Shown here: positions 16,437-25,700 of the stretch, one piece after another
Numbering within the stretch: the stretch's first letter is position 1
Layout of the letters: every line of letters begins with the position of its first letter
From: DATKMP01 sp963790045
GTDB taxonomy: Bacteria; Bacteroidota; Ignavibacteria; UBA10030
Length of the DNA: 48,055 nt
NCBI GenBank assembly: GCA_963790045.1
Contig: CAWBMS010000001.1
Location: 1-48,055 of the forward strand
Reading direction: 5' to 3'
Notes under the pieces: generated by a model
What the model was told of the DNA's origin: nothing
Database searches by the model: none
Seen by the model: only the letters and a program-made list of their open reading frames with translations
Program-made: the position numbers and the translations under genes

Positions 16437-17081
16437 TTAATTTCCTAGATTAACAGCTCCGTTATTCGTGATTGTACCGTTAAGATTGAATACTCCATTG
16501 ACCTGTAATGTCGCACTGCTCGAAATGGTAATCGATGCACCGGAATTAACCGTCACATTTCCTGTGGCTGTTGCCGCTGTCGAACTGCTTAATGTCATTA
16601 AACCAGTACCGCTGAGAAGCAGTGAACCATAATTTGTTCCGGCTGCAATAGTACCTGCCGTTGATCCATAAAATTCCGTTACACCGCTGCCGCCAATGTA
16701 TGCATTGCTGCCGTTCCACTTTATTTTTCCAGAGTTGACCGAACTAGAGCCAAACGTTGAAGTGCTATATCCTTGCATATCAAGCGTGTTACCGGCACTG
16801 AGAGTCAATACTCCTGTGACAGTGATTGCACCGGTTGCAGTTTTATAATTTGCGATGGTTGTATCGGTTGCGTTGGTGATCGTTAAATTATTATACGTTG
16901 TTCCGACAACATTTTGTGCGGCGGCATTATTATAGATCACTGTTCCGCCTGTTAGTGTGTATGCGTTTTGCGTAAATGAACCGCCAATATTCATCGTTCC
17001 ATTTGCAGTTTGGCTCACGGTTCCTGTTCCGGAAAGATTATTTACAAACGTAATCGTGCCCGTCGATGTATTGGTTATCAT
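16437..17081 (-). CDS. C-terminal piece of secreted solenoid-like protein, paralogue 1
   Basis: The second part of the gene that starts at 18046; a single-base shift near 17090 joins ..ISFTNA to STGMITNTSTGTITFVNN. It consists of repeated beta units (VSQTANGTMNIGGSFTQNAY, TATGNVTVNSGASITISSS). It ends with FNLNGTITNNGAVNLGN, the same terminal signature as the other surface proteins here. No domain with enzymatic residues is visible. Confidence 0.8.
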   Translation of the reverse strand: MITNTSTGTITFVNNLSGTGTVSQTANGTMNIGGSFTQNAYTLTGGTVIYNNAAAQNVVGTTYNNLTITNATDTTIANYKTATGAITVTGVLTLSAGNTLDMQGYSTSTFGSSSVNSGKIKWNGSNAYIGGSGVTEFYGSTAGTIAAGTNYGSLLLSGTGLMTLSSSTAATATGNVTVNSGASITISSSATLQVNGVFNLNGTITNNGAVNLGN

Positions 17082-18046
17082 TCCGGTACTCGCTCAGCGT
17101 TGGTGAACGAAATTGTACCCGATGCTCCGGATTGGCTAACGGTTCCTGCATTGCCGGAAAGTGTTGCGATAGTCAATGTTCCACTGTTATTATTATCAAT
17201 GGTACCCGCATTCGTGGTAACGGTTGTAATGCCCAGCGGCTGATTGACATAATTCTGAATCGTTCCGGCATTTGCTGAAACAGTTGCAATGGAACTGGAC
17301 GCCGTTCCTGAAATTCTCAACAGTTTGCCGCTGGCAACTGTTGCCAAAGTTCCAATAGAAGCACTGGTCGTAATCGTTGTGCTATCATTCACCGTCAGGG
17401 TACCTGTACCGCTATGCGTCAATGTCGCAATGGAAACCGAACCTGCAGGAACATTCGGTATCGTCATATTGGCATTACCGGTTAACCCTAACACTCCATA
17501 CGTTGTCGTCGTATTTCCTACCAGCACCGTTTGGCTTCCGCTTGCCGCAGTATAATTCACCGTGCCACCGCTGAATGTCAGCGCAGCAGTGCTCGTGGCC
17601 ATATAGGAAGACGCTCCACCAACGGTTAAAGTCTGTGTCCCAATAGAAAATCCGTTACCCGTAGCTGTATATGCGGTACCGTTTCCGATCCCCAAGCCGC
17701 TGTTCACCGTCGTCGGTGTATTCAGAGTTGTAACACGGCTTCCGGTCATATACAATGCATTATTCAAAACAACCGGATACTTGTTGGTAAGATTGGAACA
17801 TTGAATACTATGGCTGCCGGCAGTAGTTCCAATGAAAGTTAATGTTCCGGTTCCATTTACCGTTAATGTTCCGGTTCCAGAATTAACAATATTTCCGTTG
17901 ATCGTTACCGCTCCATTATTGGTGACCGTGCCAGTGTGCGTCCAATTTTGTGCAAGCGATACATCAGCAGCAACAAATAATACAAAGAGAAGGGAATATA
18001 TCCTTCCAACAAGCCGAGACAATGCACCGACTGTCTCTTGCTTCAT
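17078..18046 (-). CDS. N-terminal piece of secreted solenoid-like protein, paralogue 1
   Basis: I start at the ATG at 18046, giving MKQETVGALSRLVGRIYSLL and a signal peptide ending VAADVSLAQ. The mature chain begins NWTHTGTVTNNGAVTINGNI and continues with NG/TG-rich strands such as GTGTLTVNDSTTITTSASIG. A TTG at 18082 is an alternative start 12 codons upstream. The gene begins about 40 bases after the giant protein gene ends, so the two are very likely co-transcribed. The assembled protein (18046-16437) would be about 536 residues. Confidence 0.8.
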   Translation of the reverse strand: MKQETVGALSRLVGRIYSLLFVLFVAADVSLAQNWTHTGTVTNNGAVTINGNIVNSGTGTLTVNGTGTLTFIGTTAGSHSIQCSNLTNKYPVVLNNALYMTGSRVTTLNTPTTVNSGLGIGNGTAYTATGNGFSIGTQTLTVGGASSYMATSTAALTFSGGTVNYTAASGSQTVLVGNTTTTYGVLGLTGNANMTIPNVPAGSVSIATLTHSGTGTLTVNDSTTITTSASIGTLATVASGKLLRISGTASSSIATVSANAGTIQNYVNQPLGITTVTTNAGTIDNNNSGTLTIATLSGNAGTVSQSGASGTISFTNAERVPE

Positions 18047-18083
18047 ACTTCTCTGTATTCTATGTTGTAACCGATTCTGCAAT

Positions 18084-18407
18084 TTAATTACCTATGTTGA
18101 TATTGCCGTTATTTACAAATCCATCGCCCGTATTGAGATTGCCATCTATTTGAATTGTGGCTATGCCAATCGTAAACGGTGTATTCGCTATTTGTGTAAG
18201 ATCGCCATGAACTGTTATTGTTGCTCCGTCATTGATGGCCTTAGCTCCGGTTCCACCAACAGTAAGATTACAGTATGTTGTCGGCTTCACTGTTTGGCTT
18301 ACTGTCCCATTATAATTGATTGTATTGCTGCATTGATTAGCAACCAGGTTGAGTGTCGATAAATCCTGTACCGCTGAAGAACAATGTCGAACCGGGTAAG
18401 TTGACAA
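18084..18407 (-). CDS. C-terminal piece of the giant surface protein
   Basis: The final ~90 codons of the gene starting at 28061, rejoined by a shift near 18355 (..FSGTGF to DLSTLNLVANQCSNTINYNG). It has two beta units (TVSQTVKPTTYCNLTVGGTG, GATITVHGDLTQIANTPFTI) and ends NTGDGFVNNGNINIGN. The short ending replaces the T9SS tail that one might expect on such a protein in this phylum. Confidence 0.75.
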   Translation of the reverse strand: MSTYPVRHCSSAVQDLSTLNLVANQCSNTINYNGTVSQTVKPTTYCNLTVGGTGAKAINDGATITVHGDLTQIANTPFTIGIATIQIDGNLNTGDGFVNNGNINIGN

Positions 18408-20955
18408 AGACCGATGTCGTTACATTGGTGCCCGTTAAGCTATTAATCGTATCAATACCATAATTAAACAATGTATCGGGACTTAAAATCGAAACTGTCG
18501 CTAATGAGAGAATTGCAGTTGCAGCGATCACTTTATTGCCGGCAATTTCCAACGTACTGCCGGTCATCGTGCCTGCTCCAAAAATTGTATCCAAGGCAGT
18601 CGTCAGACTGATTTTACCGCCCGATCCTATCCACGAACCATTGATAACAAGATTACCGGAAAGCGTCAATGTACTGCTGCTATTATTAAATGTTCCGCTG
18701 CTATCGATAATAAGCTTTGCGATGGACACAGTGGAATTCAAAACGACACTACTATTTTTTGCAATTTCTACCGTATCGTTCAGCCCCGGTATGCCTGCAC
18801 CGCCCCACGTTGAAGCGTTGTTCCATGATAAGTTACTGCCTGTCACGGCGGTAAAAAGCATAGCATTCATTGCAGCACCGATGGTAAAAATGTGGCTATC
18901 AAGTCCGACTAAAATTGAAGTGGCAACTGTACCGGAATATTGTCCGTTATCGGTTACCGATGCACCGACAGAATTCCAAGTTGATGCTGCCGGAGTATTC
19001 CACTCAGCAACACGAGCCAATGCACGTTTTGATGAAGAACTATTCATACCTGTCAGTGAATCCCATGCCAACACGACATTCGCATTTCCGCCGGATGGGC
19101 CAGAGATGCTCCAGTATTCATTCTGGATAACAGAACTTAATGGTGATGTAATTTTTGTAATATCATATCCATCGACTGCTGCATTTTTATCAAAGAATTG
19201 TGCTGTCCAAATCTGTGTACCAGATGTGGAAGTACTATTAACAGATACATAACCAATGCGATTGCGTCCTGATGAAACTGCGTCGCCAACAGGGAACTGG
19301 AAGTTCGATCCGCTTTGAATACTTTTCTTCAATGGACCGTTGACAAACGAACTATTGCTGCCGCCGGAGACTGCATTTGAACTCGTATTCGTAATCGTCA
19401 GTGCGTTCGTACTGTTCGTATTGATGTTGCCGGAAGTAAGAATTAATTGACCGCTGACATTTGCACTTCCCGTTTGGAATGTAAGCCCTGCGGCATTGTT
19501 GATGGCAAGATTATAAAATGTTTCCGTTACCGAATTGCCGGTCATAACCACCGTTTGCAGTGTCGTTCCGGAAAAACTTACCGCACCGGTTCCCGGAACA
19601 AATCCGGCAGTCGTGGTTGTCGTGCTGCTATCGATCCAATTGCCGAGGATGTAAACATCTTTATTGTATTGCGTGTTATCTAATATACTGCCACTAGAGA
19701 TCGTCAGGTTGCCGATAATTTTCATATCGACACTGCTGATATATTTTGTCGATGAACCGGAGAAAACAACATTCTGATACGGCTTTGTGGTGTTTCCGGG
19801 ATCCAATGGAAGACGTCCATTAATGCTTCCATAAAACTCAACCGTACTTCCACTCGTCGCTAAAAATGCATCATACGTGCCCGCCGGGAAGATAAATATA
19901 TTGCTGCTCGTTGCCGAGATACGAATTCTTCCACCGCCGGAAACCTGTCCAAGACTGTGCTGGGTAGTATTTTGAGCATCAAGCACACCATTGATTTTGA
20001 CAGAAGCAGCGCTGGCACCATTGGCATCAAGCTTTACATTGTGTACCGTTCGAATAAAAACAGGATTTCCGTTTGGTGCTTTGCCATAAGCTGTACCGGT
20101 AGTGGTATCACGAGTCCATATCGTACCGCTAAACCAACTGCCGGAAGCAAGACTATACAGTGTCGGCAAACCCGTAAATGCATCGCCGATGGTAAATGAA
20201 CCATCAATAAAAGTACTACTCGCAAAGGTAAATGTCGGCGAAGTAATTGTTCCTGTCACTGTTGACCACGTTGCCGCAGAATTATCATACCGTTCGACAT
20301 TTGTCGAAGTCCCAACAACATCCGTACTGACATAGGTGAACGTGGCCGTATTAGTAAATGCATTTGTAAAACCCGACGAAGCAACGTACCAATAATATGC
20401 AAGGTAATTATGATTCTGGGCTGTATCGATTGTTGGCTGTATTCCATCAACCGGAATTACTTTTATTGATCCATTCGTATTGCCGTTGGCTGTGAAATTG
20501 TATGTGCATGGCGTATATTTTCCATTTGCACCGATAGGATAGGTGAACGATGAAACACCGTTAAAAATCTTCGTTAGACCTTTATCGCTCAATACTCCAT
20601 TTAAGTGAATTGAATTCGACGCATTAAGAGTACCGCTAATTGAAGCATTCAATCCTAATGTCAAAGCATAATCATCGATGTAAAGATAGCCGTTTGTCAG
20701 TTTGATCTGTCCGGTGATCGTCGTGTTGTCGGTCATGTTGACACCGTTACCGGTGTTATTGATTTCGATATTGCCAAAGACTCCGCTGCCACTGCCCGTC
20801 ATTCCTTGATTGGATGAGCCGACGAAAATCATTCCGCCAGTTGTTGTATTCGGACTGATATGAACAGCATTGTTATTGACATCGCCATATAAATAAATCG
20901 AATTGCTGCTGTCGTTCAATGTTCCTGAAGTCAACGTTAGATCGCCGTTTACCAC
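18337..20955 (-). CDS. Fourth piece of the giant surface protein
   Basis: About 870 codons of the 28061-18084 gene. It contains two copies of the W..TW..DxV module: one near 20.1 kb (LASGSWFSGTIWTRD, then TVHNVKLDANGASAASVKIN) and one near 18.8 kb (LSWNNASTWGGAGIPGLNDT). Between them is the FCB-type domain FVNGPLKKSIQSGSNFQFPV followed by EYWSISGPSGG, seen in many large exported Bacteroidota proteins. The rest is repeated NLTISSGS/YNLAINNAAG strand units. It carries no signal peptide or ribosome site of its own. Upstream it joins the next piece near 20960. Confidence 0.82.
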   Translation of the reverse strand: MVNGDLTLTSGTLNDSSNSIYLYGDVNNNAVHISPNTTTGGMIFVGSSNQGMTGSGSGVFGNIEINNTGNGVNMTDNTTITGQIKLTNGYLYIDDYALTLGLNASISGTLNASNSIHLNGVLSDKGLTKIFNGVSSFTYPIGANGKYTPCTYNFTANGNTNGSIKVIPVDGIQPTIDTAQNHNYLAYYWYVASSGFTNAFTNTATFTYVSTDVVGTSTNVERYDNSAATWSTVTGTITSPTFTFASSTFIDGSFTIGDAFTGLPTLYSLASGSWFSGTIWTRDTTTGTAYGKAPNGNPVFIRTVHNVKLDANGASAASVKINGVLDAQNTTQHSLGQVSGGGRIRISATSSNIFIFPAGTYDAFLATSGSTVEFYGSINGRLPLDPGNTTKPYQNVVFSGSSTKYISSVDMKIIGNLTISSGSILDNTQYNKDVYILGNWIDSSTTTTTAGFVPGTGAVSFSGTTLQTVVMTGNSVTETFYNLAINNAAGLTFQTGSANVSGQLILTSGNINTNSTNALTITNTSSNAVSGGSNSSFVNGPLKKSIQSGSNFQFPVGDAVSSGRNRIGYVSVNSTSTSGTQIWTAQFFDKNAAVDGYDITKITSPLSSVIQNEYWSISGPSGGNANVVLAWDSLTGMNSSSSKRALARVAEWNTPAASTWNSVGASVTDNGQYSGTVATSILVGLDSHIFTIGAAMNAMLFTAVTGSNLSWNNASTWGGAGIPGLNDTVEIAKNSSVVLNSTVSIAKLIIDSSGTFNNSSSTLTLSGNLVINGSWIGSGGKISLTTALDTIFGAGTMTGSTLEIAGNKVIAATAILSLATVSILSPDTLFNYGIDTINSLTGTNVTTSVFVNLPGSTLFFSGTGFIDTQPGC

Positions 20956-21452
20956 GAGAGTATCGTTCCACTGCTCAGATAAGTCGTATGTCCCGAAGCC
21001 GTTGCAATTTCCAGGTTTGCAAAGTTTGTTTTATTCGTGGAAGTACCGGTTATGGTTTGGTCGGCAGTACCAAGGAATGAAGTTGTCTGAGTAAGCGATC
21101 GCACGCGGAATCCGCCGACAGTAAGACTGTTCCTTGTTGTGTCGGTATTATTGTTGATCATGCTGCCGCCGATTTCAAGATCGAGTCCGTTTGCATTATA
21201 GTAGCTCGATGTACCGCCAATCGTGAGGTTACCCAGAATCGTCGAATTAAGAATTTCTTGTATAGCAGATGCATTTGTTGTCGTATCGAGTGTAAGATTC
21301 CAGAATGGACATGAGGCCTGGAAATAAAACAATGTATTGGCTGTTGTCACACTGGATAGACCGAATTTAATCGTACCGCCGGTAACATTGTAACTATCCG
21401 GCTCAAGATCAAAATCGTACAGGTGACGAAGTAACGACACCGCCATTAGCAA
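20949..21452 (-). CDS. Third piece of the giant surface protein
   Basis: About 160 codons of the 28061-18084 gene. Genuine sequence begins with YDFDLEPDSYNVTGGTIKFG and contains ILGNLTIGGTSSYYNANGLD and SFLGTADQTITGTSTNKTNF. These are the same hydrophobic-turn strand units as the flanking pieces. Frame breaks near 21430 and 20965 separate it from its neighbours. It has no start signal of its own. Confidence 0.72.
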   Translation of the reverse strand: MLMAVSLLRHLYDFDLEPDSYNVTGGTIKFGLSSVTTANTLFYFQASCPFWNLTLDTTTNASAIQEILNSTILGNLTIGGTSSYYNANGLDLEIGGSMINNNTDTTRNSLTVGGFRVRSLTQTTSFLGTADQTITGTSTNKTNFANLEIATASGHTTYLSSGTILSW

Positions 21453-22757
21453 GAATTAGCGTACCGCCGCTCATCACAAACTTGCTCCCGGTGTTTTGCA
21501 CTTCAAACATGCCTCGTGTCGTTGTTGCAGGATTTTTCCCATAGACTGTTACAGTACCGCCTGTTTGTGTATAGTTTAATGAACCGGATGTATTGACCGT
21601 TCCCCTGCGAATTTGTGAATATACATTTAATGCTCCACTTCCAATAATAATCTCCGGTGTCCCCGCAGTCGCATATACAATATTATTTGCATACGAAGAA
21701 GAGCCGACATTCACCGTTCCATTTAAAACTTCCAAACGTCCATTAAGAGCTAAATCTGCTGACGCCGATCCCGTTGCAATATTTAACGTACCGCCGTTTG
21801 CAGAAAGACTTGCTGTGGTAGGAATAGTAAATGCTCCCGTAGAAACAGTAACAGCCGTATTTGTTGTCAACCGGAATGTTCCGTTCTGCAATGTTATACC
21901 GCCGGAACTTATTGAAAAGTTCGTTGGATCGATGTTGACATTAAGAACGGAATCTTTTGTCGTTCCTTTATTGACAGTAATGGCATATAATCGTGTTAGT
22001 GTCGGTGTCGAGGTACTTGTAAGAGATTTGCTGAACTTACCAGTAAATATCAAATTACAATAATTCGTGCCGCTGTTAGGATTCAAATCGAGCGTTCCAT
22101 TATTCGTGATATTACCATAGACGGTTAGAGTATTACCAACAGTACTGCCGCCATTTCGAACTTGCAATGCACCACCTGCAGCAATAACAATATCGCTATC
22201 GGCAATAGCATATTGCGGAATACTCGCAGTGCTATTCATATACTGTAAAACGCCATACTGATTGATTGAAAGAAGCCCGTGGACTTCCAATGTTGTCGAG
22301 GTTGCACCGATATTGAGTTGCGTCGTTCCGCTGGTCGTGCTTGAACTACCTATAGTAAAATTCTTATATACTTTCAAATTTGTATTCGGCAACGAGATCG
22401 TCAATCCACCGTAGGGTGATGTTTTTAAATTGCAGTACGTCGTAACACTCGCCGGCATAGTAAAAGATGATCCCGAAGACGGCTGATAATATTCTACTGT
22501 GCCGCCATTGGCTCCAAGGAATCCGCCCCAATCTCCGCCGGGGAACGTGGCACTTGCAATTCGTAAGGTTCCGCTGCCGGTTGTTGAATTATTGACAACC
22601 GTACCAAAGTATGCCCGGTATAAGTTTGAACATCAAGTGTCGCACCCGGTTCAATAGTCAAATTGCTCGATGCTGCATTATTTGCAGCAACATTAACGGT
22701 ATATCCATTACAAATATATACAACCGTGGAAGAGCGACGGAGTGATTGTTCCTGCAC
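21409..22757 (-). CDS. Second piece of the giant surface protein (with two extra frame breaks at its start)
   Basis: Continues the 28061-18084 gene. Reading through breaks near 22775, 22720 and 22600 recovers another full module: GSWRYSG, LTWSTLRGGGAGTITPS, VVYICNGYTVNVAANNAASS, LDVQTYTGHTLGTVVNN, FPGGDWGGF, GGTVEYYQPSS. From 22458 the frame is open for about 340 codons (VTTYCNLKTSPYGGL onward) with units such as LQVRNGGSTVGNTLTVYGNI and NTGSKFVMSGGTLILANGG. The same FVMSGGT unit occurs in the first piece. The region of three closely spaced shifts probably reflects poor consensus quality. Confidence 0.75.
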
Positions 22758-22781
22758 CGCCTCCTCTTAATGTTGACCATG

Positions 22782-25700
22782 TTAGCCGCTGTATCTCCAC
22801 GAACCATTTGCAATACTATATAATGTTGTAATCGTACCAAATGCCGTTGACACACCGCATGTAAATTCACCATCTAAATAACTTACACTGCCAAAATGAA
22901 TTTCTCGAGGAGACAATGTTTCCAAAACTGAATCAACTGTCGTGTTCCAGCTTGGCGCTTGATACACGGCAGGAATAAAACTGCTTTCCGTACTTCCATT
23001 GGGAACATCAGGAGTACCGCTGTTATAATAGTAGATTTGGAAAACGCTATTATTTTGAATTCCGGAAAATCCCGTGCTCGTTGTTTTCCAATAACATCGA
23101 ATCGCTTTAGTCGTATCTTGTTCAAGCGGCTGTTGTGATGGCACCGTGCGTACCGCAATGGAACCATATTGTGCCGGATCGGAAGTAAAATATATTTTTG
23201 CAGGATGATACCTTCCGCTTGTTCCAATCGGATAGACAAACGTTTTTGCCGTCGTCCTGAATATCTTCGCAACACCACCGTCACTTGCAATGCCGGTTGT
23301 CGTAATCATGTGCGTCGCATTATAGCTCTGTGTGGTTGCCATATCGGTATAGACATTGGCACTTGTATCTAACGAAAGCGAATATGATCCGATGTTGAAG
23401 TTCGTACTGTTGACCAATCTCAAGTTTCCGGTTACTGCTATATTCGCATTCAATGCAACACTTGTGGTGCTGGTACTATTAATAATAAGATTGTCAAAAA
23501 CCCCGGTTCCATCACCGCCTATAGTTTGCGCCGCCGTACCATTTATTCTGATACCACTGGTAGTTGTACCTATCAAACCGACATGCTCACCGCTATTGAT
23601 GACACTTCCACCCACGTTGACGTACTTGCCGTTATCATTCAACGTTGAATAGCTATCGATCAACAAACTATCCACGGTAAGGTCATTGGTAATCAATGTA
23701 ACAGATGAATTTGTAATTCTTAAAATATTCAATGTACTGCCGGTAATGGTTCCGACATTACTAAACGTTTGGTCCGTAGCTCCGTTAAATGTTGTCGTTC
23801 CGGTTGTCGATGGTGTATAGGTTCCACCGCCGGTAATAGTAAAATCGCCGCCGACACCAAGATCAACCTTATAGGTATTTAAATCCAACACACAATTACT
23901 ACCGATCGTTAAATCGTTCAACACCGTTAATGGGCTTGGTAATGCCCATTGCATTGTTACCTTACCCGTTCCGCTTCCTCGAGTAATATTCACATTATAA
24001 AGCGGTACAGTAGAGTTACAAATATATGCTGAACTTATACTTGTAAGATTGAAATTAATTGTGCCTCCGGTAACTTGATAATTTCCGCTTTGAGCTTCTA
24101 CATCGATAATATGTGTAATAGTAGTATCGCTGCTGGCAGTATTTGTAAAGTTCATCGTTCCGCCGCTCATCACAAAGACGGAATTTGTATTGCTTAAACT
24201 AAACACGGTATCAGCTGAGTTTTGACCACTCAAACGCATGTTGACTGTTCCACCGGTTTGCATATAGCTCATCTTGTTCGTTCCGCCTGTAAGTGTCCAT
24301 ATCTGGCTGGCATCCAACAAGCCGGTTCCGCCAATATTCAACACAGGCGTTCCCAGAGTCCCTAATGTAATACCGGAAGTTTTTTTTGTGGTTAATGTTC
24401 CTCCCGTAATTTTTAATGTTCCATAGACGGTCAGTGCTTGATAGTATATCCCGTTGTTCCCTGTTGATGTCTCGACATTGGCTCCGTTAATCCATAATCC
24501 GGCAGTAGGGATAATATTAAAATCCTCTCCACCCTCGGTCAAAGAATGAATGACAATATTGGTATCCAATTTCAATGTACCGTAATGGATAAAGAGCGCT
24601 TTGTAATAGGCACCGTATCCAAATCCTTCCGGAAGTCCCATATTCACGCTGTTACCCTGATCATTTGGAGCGTAAAGAGCAAAGTGACTCGTATCGGATG
24701 AATTTACTTCTAAGATGTAGGTGTTGTCCGTTCCCTTTTCTTCAACCAGTCTATAAAAATCTGTTACACCATTACAAGTAACGGTATTATTGGTGGCACC
24801 CTTGAAATACACTTGAACTGCACCCAAAGATGTTGTTGCAGTATAGTATGCAGTTTGCACAGGCGATGTTTGCACTGTAAACCGAATCGAACCATTATTG
24901 GTCAAGTTCCCGTACAAATACAATGTATGAACAGGATACGATGCGGTACTTGTTGCCGTCGTCGGATGGGGAATGGTTTGAGATGAAGCAAAATTATTTA
25001 CGTTTACATAACAGCCGGCATCGACAGTAAAATCTCCATACACCGTCATATTGATAAGGTTATTGGATGAGGTTGAATTACCGAAAGAAGCTGTATTCGA
25101 TCCTGTTGAATAATTTTTTACGTTGAAGTTTCCATTGATCGTGTACGTCGTTGGATTTGCTGTTGCAGGCAGATACGATGTAATTGCACTCGTCGATGTA
25201 TTCGAGATAATTAAATTATTGTATGTTGACTGTGTCGTACTTAAACTTACGTTGTTAAGATTATAATATTCAATCGTGCCGCTGCCTGCCGCGACAAAGT
25301 TTGTGAACGTTCCACCGGGAAAGTTATTGGAACTAGGCATGATTTTTCCCTGTCCGGTTACTGTTCCCAAATTATGTCCGGTTGTCGATTGAAGATCAAG
25401 AACACCTCCGGCATTCATCGTTAACGAAACGACTTGCTTAGTATTGGCGCTGATCGTCACTGTCCTTCCGTTAAGAACAATGACATTATCCATTGAGGTT
25501 GGAATTCTCGGATTTTTCAACAACGAACCGGAAGGATCAGTTGTCCATGTCGTTGTCCTATCCCAATTGCCAGATTGATAAGAATACAACGGCTTGATGG
25601 CTGAGATACCGATCGCGAAATATACCGGTAACGATGAGACCGTTTGAACTGAGGTTACCGATGCACCGATGTTCGTGCCGCCAATGGAAGAATATGTTCC

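Noticed and set aside
18337..18550. Overlapping genes in the surface locus
   Set aside because: Overlaps at about 18.35, 20.95 and 21.43 kb are explained by single-base shifts within one continuous repeat protein.
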